64,000 nucleotides of DNA from Sphingopyxis sp. Lineage in GTDB: Bacteria > Pseudomonadota > Alphaproteobacteria > Sphingomonadales > Sphingomonadaceae. The position numbers and the translations under genes were made by a program. Of the stretch, positions 58,799-64,000 are shown one piece after another. Location: the NCBI RefSeq assembly GCF_016793825.1, contig NZ_JAEULM010000044.1, positions 496,001-560,000 of the forward strand, in the 5' to 3' direction. The notes below the pieces were generated by a model. The model was not told where the DNA came from. It ran no database searches and worked only from the letters and a program-made list of their open reading frames with translations. Positions within the stretch are counted from its first letter, which is position 1. The number at the start of each line of letters is the position of its first letter.

Positions 58799-61006
58799 AT
58801 GGGCATTTCCGGCAAAGGAATATGGCTGGTCGGGGCAAGCTTGCTGGCGTCGCCGGCGTACGCGCAAGACGAAAGCGGCACGGCTCGGGATTCGACGGCC
58901 CAGATGAGCGGCCCAACCGACATTGTGGTCACTGCCCAGCGCCGCGAACAGCGGCTGCAGGATGTGCCGATCTCGATAGCCGTCGTATCTGGCAACACGC
59001 TCGAAGACCGCGCGATCCAGAATTTCGAGCAGCTCGCACCACTGGTTCCCAACCTCACCATCGCGAAAACGCCGGCCGCGAATCTGATCGTTCTTCGCGG
59101 CATCGGATCGAGTGCCGGCAGCCCGTCGCTCGATCAATCGGTCGTGATGTTCGTCGACGGCATCTATGCAGGCAATGCGCGCCAGTTCGCGGCACCCTTC
59201 CTCGACATCGAACGGCTCGAGGTGTTGCGCGGCCCGCAGGGGGCGCTCGTTGGCCGCAACACCAGTGCCGGCGCCATCAATATTCTGACGCGCCGGCCGG
59301 GAGATACTTTCGGCGGCTATGTCCTCGGCGACTATAATTTCACGTTCGACGGTCCCAGCGTCGAGGCCGGGCTCGATATCCCGGTCACGGGCAATTTCGC
59401 CATCCGCGCGGTTGGGCGTTATTCGGATACAGAAGGTTATATCTACAATGACCTCGTCGATCAGAATCAGCCCACGCGGCGCGAGCTAATCGGCCGTATT
59501 ACGGGCAGGCTGGAGAGCGGGCCGGTGACGTTGCTCGCCAAATATGAGCATGCCGACGTCGATATCGAGGGATCGCCGGTGCAGGTTTTCGCCCCTGCGA
59601 ACAACGAGTTTCGCGACTATCGCAAGAGCAGCCGCCTGCTGAACGGCCCGGAATACGACAACATCGTCACCGACAATGCGGTCGTGCAGTTCGATATCGA
59701 TCTCGGTGGCCCGACGCTGACATCGATCAGTGGCTTTTCTGCCTTCCGCAACCGCAACCTGATCGATGCCGACTTCTTCGCCGGCAATTTCGCGACAGCC
59801 GACTTCGATCAGGATTTTCAACAATTGTCGCAGGAGGTCCGCCTCACCTCTCCGTCGGGCGGCAAAATCGAATATTCGGTCGGGGCCTATTATTCGGTCG
59901 CCGACCTTGACGAAGAACGCACGACCGGCGTGCTCTTTGCGCCGGCGGCCAGCACCTTCCGCCAGTTCAATCAGGAAGACCGCGCCCTCTCGGTGTTCGG
60001 CCAATTGACGTGGATCGTATCCGAAAGCCTGCGGATCAACGGTAGCGGGCGCTGGACGCATCAGGAAAAGAGCGCGGACTACCTCCGTCTGGGCGGCACC
60101 CAGGCCGCAACCGACCGTGTCGGCGCCGTGCAGGCCGATTTCAGTGGCAAGACCAAGGACAGTCGCTTCGACCCTGCCGCATCGATCCAGTTTTACGCCA
60201 ATCGCAACTCGATGCTCTATCTGAGCTTCGGCAAGGGGTCCAAGAGTGCGGGCTTCCAGGGTGCGATCTCGAACGCATCTGCGGCGACCTTCGCCTACAA
60301 GCCCGAACGGTCGACCGCCTTCGAAGCGGGCGCGCGACTGAGCTTTCCCGGCACCGGATATCTGAACCTCGCGGCCTTCCATACGACCTACCGCGACCTG
60401 CAGGTTTCGGCAGGTATTTCGGTTCCGGGCTCGCTCGCCGCCATCTTTTTCACCGGCAACGCCCCCAAGGCACGCATCGCGGGGCTCGAAGCCGAATTCC
60501 TCGCGCGCAGCGGTCCTTTCCAGCTCGACGGCAGCCTTGCCTGGCTGCCCACCGCCAAATATGTCGATTTCACCGCCGGCCCCTGCTACGCATTGCAGCC
60601 GAGCAACGGCACCCTGCCCGGCACCTGCAACCAGACGGGCCAGCGACTGGGCTTCACTCCCAAATTTTCCGGCGCGGTGAACGGCACGGTGAGCGTGCCC
60701 GTGGGGGACAGCCTGCAGATCAAGGCGACGATTTCACCCAGCTTCCAGTCGGGGAACTTCCGCGACTTCACCAACGACCCGGTCGCGCGGCAGGACAGCT
60801 GGCTGAAACTCGATGCGAGACTTTCGTTCGGGATGATCGATGAAGGCTGGGAGGTCGCCCTGGTCGGGCGCAACCTGACGAACAAGCTGACCAACGCATA
60901 CAGCAATACCGCGGGACTCGCGAACACCTTCCTCAATCCGGCGGCGCGCGTCACGGTCGTCGATCCGCCGCGCAACGTCTCGATCCAGGCGCGCTACAAA
61001 TTCTGA
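58799..61006 (+). CDS. TonB-dependent outer-membrane receptor
   Basis: A 735-residue receptor. Signal peptide ends A-S-P-A-Y-A-Q|D, TonB-box-like T-D-I-V-V-T-A-Q-R-R-E-Q follows, then a plug with I-E-R-L-E-V-L-R-G-P-Q-G and N-T-S-A-G-A-I-N-I, and a barrel ending V-S-I-Q-A-R-Y-K-F. GGAGGGAGAG precedes the ATG at 58799. The frame is open about 190 bases upstream but that stretch holds the operator. Its location in a MarR-controlled degradation locus suggests a hydrophobic or aromatic substrate rather than iron. Confidence 0.91.
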   Translation: MGISGKGIWLVGASLLASPAYAQDESGTARDSTAQMSGPTDIVVTAQRREQRLQDVPISIAVVSGNTLEDRAIQNFEQLAPLVPNLTIAKTPAANLIVLRGIGSSAGSPSLDQSVVMFVDGIYAGNARQFAAPFLDIERLEVLRGPQGALVGRNTSAGAINILTRRPGDTFGGYVLGDYNFTFDGPSVEAGLDIPVTGNFAIRAVGRYSDTEGYIYNDLVDQNQPTRRELIGRITGRLESGPVTLLAKYEHADVDIEGSPVQVFAPANNEFRDYRKSSRLLNGPEYDNIVTDNAVVQFDIDLGGPTLTSISGFSAFRNRNLIDADFFAGNFATADFDQDFQQLSQEVRLTSPSGGKIEYSVGAYYSVADLDEERTTGVLFAPAASTFRQFNQEDRALSVFGQLTWIVSESLRINGSGRWTHQEKSADYLRLGGTQAATDRVGAVQADFSGKTKDSRFDPAASIQFYANRNSMLYLSFGKGSKSAGFQGAISNASAATFAYKPERSTAFEAGARLSFPGTGYLNLAAFHTTYRDLQVSAGISVPGSLAAIFFTGNAPKARIAGLEAEFLARSGPFQLDGSLAWLPTAKYVDFTAGPCYALQPSNGTLPGTCNQTGQRLGFTPKFSGAVNGTVSVPVGDSLQIKATISPSFQSGNFRDFTNDPVARQDSWLKLDARLSFGMIDEGWEVALVGRNLTNKLTNAYSNTAGLANTFLNPAARVTVVDPPRNVSIQARYKF

Positions 61007-61027
61007 TCGCGCTTGCGCGGCGGCGGA

Positions 61028-61489
61028 TCAGCCGCCGCGCAGCGTAATCGTTGCGGGCGATCCCCAGTCGGCGACAAAGGCCTCGCGTAGCGCCTGCACC
61101 GCGCGCTTGCCGATCCGCCGCGTCAGTTCATCGGTGAGCTGATCGACGATCTGCTTCGCGTCCGCGCGCATGGCATTTCCGAGCGCGGTCAGCACGACCT
61201 GCTTGATGCGGCCATCATCGGGATCGTCCTCGAGCGCGAAAATGCCACGTTCGACCAGGGAGGTAATCGTCGAATGCACCGCCTGCCGCGTGATACGCAG
61301 GCTGCGCGCAATGTCTGCGGGGCGCGTGATACCCAACTGGACATGCATCATGACCATCGATTCCGGCCGGGTCAACGCGGGCTGACCGTTCGCGACGAGG
61401 CTGCGCTGGAGGCTTTCGTCGAACCATTCGAAACCCTGCAGCAAGGGTACAATCAGATAATCCGAACGGTGAAGAGGTATATCGCCCAT
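61028..61489 (-). CDS. MarR-family transcriptional regulator
   Basis: A 153-residue winged-helix protein. The binding helices are in T-R-P-A-D-I-A-R-S-L-R-I-T-R-Q-A-V-H-S-T-I and the wing in D-D-P-D-D-G-R-I-K-Q-V-V-L-T. I start at M-G-D-I-P-L-H-R-S, five bases after AGGGG; a TTG 12 codons earlier is less likely. It is convergent with the receptor and lies 51 bases downstream of the flavin-monooxygenase gene. Two GTCAA-N5-TTGAC palindromes flank its gene set. Confidence 0.9.
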   Translation of the reverse strand: MGDIPLHRSDYLIVPLLQGFEWFDESLQRSLVANGQPALTRPESMVMMHVQLGITRPADIARSLRITRQAVHSTITSLVERGIFALEDDPDDGRIKQVVLTALGNAMRADAKQIVDQLTDELTRRIGKRAVQALREAFVADWGSPATITLRGG

Positions 61490-61540
61490 ATCGCCCCTAT
61501 GCCCGCCGGAGCCGTGCTTTGCCAAGCCTCTTTGCCCCGT

Positions 61541-62779
61541 TCACAACAGAGCCGAGTTGGGCGGCAATCCGACGAGCGCGCGGCCGTGCAGTTCGGTGGC
61601 GACGTCCTGATCATAGACGATGTGGCTCTGCATCACCTGAACGTCGCGAAGCATGCGCTGCAGCGGGTTCGACAAGGCATGGACACTCGACCCGACAGCT
61701 TCACAGCAGGTCCGTACCGCCTCGACGCATTGCTGGACCGCAAAGGCGACCTGCGCACGCAGACGGATGCGCTCGATCGTCTGCGCAGGCTCGTCGATAG
61801 CACCGATCGCAATATTCTCGCGCGCCACCGAACGGATTGCCAGTTCCGCCGACCGGGCAAGAATGTCGGCACGGGCAAGGCGCATTTGGGCGGCAGGCTT
61901 GTCGACCGACGTCGTCGCCATGCCCATCTTCACATGGCCGGCAAGCCGCGCGCGGCAAAGCGCGATCGCGCCACGGGCCGCGCCAAGCGCCGGAATCGAT
62001 GCCGTGACGCAAAGGTTCGGCAGCATCGGTGACCCATAAAGGCCATTGCCGTGGATCTCGCGCCCGTTTCCCCGACCCGACCGCACCGGCCCGACCGCAA
62101 AGCCGTACCCTTCGGGAACGAAATGATCGTCGACCGCAATGTCATTGCTGCCGGTCGCCGCCATGCCCGCCATCTGCCAGGTGTCGATGACGCGCGCGTC
62201 GCCCGCGGGCAGGATGAACATGCGAGCATCTGGCGGCGATCCCTCGGGAACCGGCACCATCGCATTCAGCATCACCCAGTCGGCATGCATCACGCCCGAT
62301 CCCCATTTCCATCGGCCGGTCAGCCTGAACCCGCCGTCGACCGGTTCGGCCCGTCCGGGCGGTGACGCGCAGCTGGGCGCGATGACATAGGGGAAGCGAG
62401 CCCAGATCTCGGCCTGCGTCGCCTCGGGCAACTGCGCGATCAGCCAGTTATGTTCGGCAGCAAAGCAGGCCGCCCAGGCCGTCGACGGGCAAGCCTCAGC
62501 AAGCGGCAGCGTAGCGCTGATATAGGTATCGGGATCGAATTCGAGTCCGCCGAAGCGCCGCGGCACATAGACATAGAAATAGCCCGTCGCGCGGATCGCG
62601 TTCCACACGGCATCGACCGGTCGGCGCAGCCGCTCGGCCTCGTTTGCGTGGTCCGCAGCGAGCGGCTTCAGCGTCGCCATACGGTCGATCAGTATCTCGG
62701 GCGTCAGTGCGGCCAGCTCCGCAGCGGAGAGATAGTCGCCACCCGTCGGGATCCGGCGATCAGCCAGCGCTTCGCTCAT
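61541..62779 (-). CDS. Acyl-CoA-dehydrogenase-fold flavin monooxygenase (HsaA/DszC-like)
   Basis: A 412-residue protein of the acyl-CoA dehydrogenase superfamily. F-R-L-T-G-R-W-K-W-G-S-G is the flavin region and S-N-D-I-A-V-D-D-H-F-V-P the mid-domain mark. The C-terminal L-S-N-P-L-Q-R-M-L-R-D-V and H-I-V-Y-D-Q-D are typical of group D two-component monooxygenases (HsaA, HpaH, DszC), which lack the catalytic Glu of dehydrogenases. An operator lies 51-65 bases upstream of the start. It would hydroxylate an imported aromatic or cyclic compound using reduced flavin from elsewhere. Confidence 0.82.
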   Translation of the reverse strand: MSEALADRRIPTGGDYLSAAELAALTPEILIDRMATLKPLAADHANEAERLRRPVDAVWNAIRATGYFYVYVPRRFGGLEFDPDTYISATLPLAEACPSTAWAACFAAEHNWLIAQLPEATQAEIWARFPYVIAPSCASPPGRAEPVDGGFRLTGRWKWGSGVMHADWVMLNAMVPVPEGSPPDARMFILPAGDARVIDTWQMAGMAATGSNDIAVDDHFVPEGYGFAVGPVRSGRGNGREIHGNGLYGSPMLPNLCVTASIPALGAARGAIALCRARLAGHVKMGMATTSVDKPAAQMRLARADILARSAELAIRSVARENIAIGAIDEPAQTIERIRLRAQVAFAVQQCVEAVRTCCEAVGSSVHALSNPLQRMLRDVQVMQSHIVYDQDVATELHGRALVGLPPNSALL

Positions 62780-62829
62780 CCTTGCCTCCCTTATCCGTTC
62801 GCCGCGATTGTCGCCGATCGAACAACAAT

Positions 62830-62844
62830 GTCAATATATTTGAC
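62830..62844. promoter_or_regulatory. Palindromic operator GTCAA-N5-TTGAC (site 2)
   Basis: GTCAATATATTTGAC sits in the 69-base gap between the CaiB stop (62849) and the flavin-monooxygenase start (62779). It matches site 1 at 58690 in both arms and spacing. Confidence 0.75.
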
Positions 62845-62848
62845 GTTA

Positions 62849-64000
62849 TCATTCTGTCGTGCGGTCAAGCCACCGGGCAAAAATCGCGTCATTATCCTCG
62901 CCCACGGCGACGGGTGCTGGTTTGCGGATGCTTCCGGGCGTCGCCGACAATTTCGGGAAGACGCCCTGCATGGGGGTCGGACCGCGGGCGGGATCGTCTA
63001 CCGTCACGATCGCATCGCGTGCCGCGAAATGGGGATCGGCAAGCATGGCTTCGGCGTCATATATCCGCCCCGCGGGTACGCCTGCGTCGATCATCCGTTC
63101 TTCAAGTTCGTCGACGGTGAGCGTCCGCGTCCACGCGGCAATCAATGCGTCGAGCTCTTCCTGTCGCTCCCCGCGCGCCAGATGCGTCGCATAGCGCGGA
63201 TCGCGCGCAAGGTCCGGGCGCCCCATGCTTTCGCACAGCCGCGCAAAGACGCCGTCCTGATTGGCGCCGATCAGATACTCGCCGTCGCGGCACGGATAGA
63301 CGTTCGACGGCGCAATGCCCGGCAAAGCCGAGCCGGAGCGTGCCCTCTTCGTTCCCGCCACTGCATATTCCGGCACGAGCGACTCCATGACCTGCAGCAC
63401 CGATTCATAGAGGGCCGCATCGACGACCTGCCCTTCACCGCTGACCGACCGGTGGTGAAGCGCCGCGAGCGCCCCCATGCAGCCATAGGTCGCCGCCAGT
63501 GTATCGCCGATCGACACTCCCATGCGCGCGGGCGGCAGATCGGGATAGCCGACGATGCCGCGCCATCCGCCCATCGCCTCCCCGATCCCGCCGAAGCCAG
63601 CGCGGCGGGAATAGGGTCCGGTCTGGCCATAACCAGAGACACGAACCACAATTAGCCGCGGATTGCCCGCGCGCAGTCCGGCAGGATCGAGGCCCCATTT
63701 CTCCAGCGTCCCGGGACGGAAATTCTCGATCAATATGTCCGCCTGTCCGATCAGGGCGCGGGCATCGGCCTGCCCTTCCGGACTTCGCAGGTCGAGCGCG
63801 ACCGAATATTTGTTGCGTGCAATCACCCGCCACCATGTCTTCGGCTCGCCCTGCCCCCAGTCGCGCATGGGGTCGCCACCGCCAGGAGGCTCGATCTTGA
63901 CCACCTCCGCCCCCATATCTCCCAGCAACTGGCCGCAGAAGGGGCCGGCGATAAGCTGTCCCATCTCGACCACGCGAATGCCCGTCAGGGGGCCGCCCGC
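62849..64000 (-). CDS. CaiB/BaiF family CoA-transferase (5' end outside the window)
   Basis: The frame runs uninterrupted to the window edge, giving at least 384 residues: ...G-P-L-T-G-I-R-V-V-E-M-G-Q-L-I-A-G-P-F is the family N terminus, so only a few residues are missing. G-D-M-G-A-E-V-V-K-I-E-P-P-G-G-G-D-P binds CoA, and the catalytic Asp is in G-Q-V-V-D-A-A-L-Y-E. Class III CoA-transferases activate carboxylic acids for degradation or racemisation. It is upstream of and co-directional with the flavin monooxygenase. Confidence 0.92.
   Translation of the reverse strand, partial: AGGPLTGIRVVEMGQLIAGPFCGQLLGDMGAEVVKIEPPGGGDPMRDWGQGEPKTWWRVIARNKYSVALDLRSPEGQADARALIGQADILIENFRPGTLEKWGLDPAGLRAGNPRLIVVRVSGYGQTGPYSRRAGFGGIGEAMGGWRGIVGYPDLPPARMGVSIGDTLAATYGCMGALAALHHRSVSGEGQVVDAALYESVLQVMESLVPEYAVAGTKRARSGSALPGIAPSNVYPCRDGEYLIGANQDGVFARLCESMGRPDLARDPRYATHLARGERQEELDALIAAWTRTLTVDELEERMIDAGVPAGRIYDAEAMLADPHFAARDAIVTVDDPARGPTPMQGVFPKLSATPGSIRKPAPVAVGEDNDAIFARWLDRTTE

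Noticed and set aside
1-64000. CRISPR arrays, prophage or intact transposase genes
   Set aside because: No regularly spaced direct repeats, phage structural genes or DDE transposase motifs were seen; the only mobile-element trace is the integrase remnant near 36110-36350.

Overview
The window is GC-rich, densely packed DNA from an alphaproteobacterium, most likely a member of the Sphingomonadaceae (Sphingopyxis/Sphingomonas/Novosphingobium type). The evidence is four TonB-dependent receptors in 64 kb, a FecI/FecR surface-signalling operon, an FnrL-type regulator beside a cbb3 oxidase operon, and intergenic palindromes of the kind common in sphingomonads. The genus cannot be fixed from the sequence alone. 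I saw no rRNA, tRNA, CRISPR array or intact insertion sequence.

Layout. (1) 1-9285: a complete leftward ccoNOQP-ccoGHIS operon for the high-affinity cbb3 cytochrome oxidase, a divergent OmpW-like porin, a perfect FNR box between them, and the [4Fe-4S] regulator FnrL. (2) 10048-12473: an NADPH:FMN reductase, a phytanoyl-CoA-hydroxylase-like dioxygenase and a LysR regulator. (3) 12784-31942: an apparent sulfoquinovose (SQ, plant sulfolipid head group) catabolic locus. It holds a TonB receptor, a GH31 sulfoquinovosidase with the diagnostic sulfonate-binding residues, an SsuD-like SQ monooxygenase, an aldo-keto reductase, two MFS carriers, a LacI regulator with matching operators and a sulfate/sulfite exporter. 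Nested within it are a GlpD, an AGPS-like flavin oxidase, an FGGY kinase, a TIM-barrel isomerase and an iron alcohol dehydrogenase. (4) 31976-36842: a DUF3237 protein, nitronate monooxygenase, PhzF and ArsR, then a scar where an integrase remnant is fused to a truncated DmpA peptidase. (5) 36843-45588: an iron-uptake operon (TonB, FecI sigma, FecR, STN-domain receptor, TPR-sulfotransferase, DUF3649, PepSY, DUF3325) with Fur-like boxes and two FecI-type promoters. (6) 45704-54282: CapA-like protein, TonB receptor, AbgT transporter, CocE/NonD hydrolase and LysR, probably for an amide or ester substrate. (7) 54429-57106: LysR, pirin and isochorismatase-like hydrolase. (8) 57351-64000: a MarR-controlled catabolic locus (HMG-CoA-lyase-like enzyme, SnoaL-like protein, TonB receptor, group D flavin monooxygenase/acyl-CoA dehydrogenase, CaiB CoA-transferase) carrying two near-identical palindromic operators.

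How the SQ locus would work (inference): the receptor brings SQ glycosides across the outer membrane and the sulfoquinovosidase releases SQ and glycerol. The monooxygenase, fed FMNH2 by a reductase, cleaves the C-S bond to give 6-dehydroglucose and sulfite. The aldo-keto reductase makes glucose and the YeiH-type carrier disposes of sulfur anion. A kinase and GlpD could use the glycerol part. Operators sharing the 10-mer TATGACAGCG tie the carrier, reductase, isomerase and exporter to one LacI repressor. The least understood parts are the GlpD/AGPS-like/FGGY trio, the isomerase and the iron dehydrogenase.
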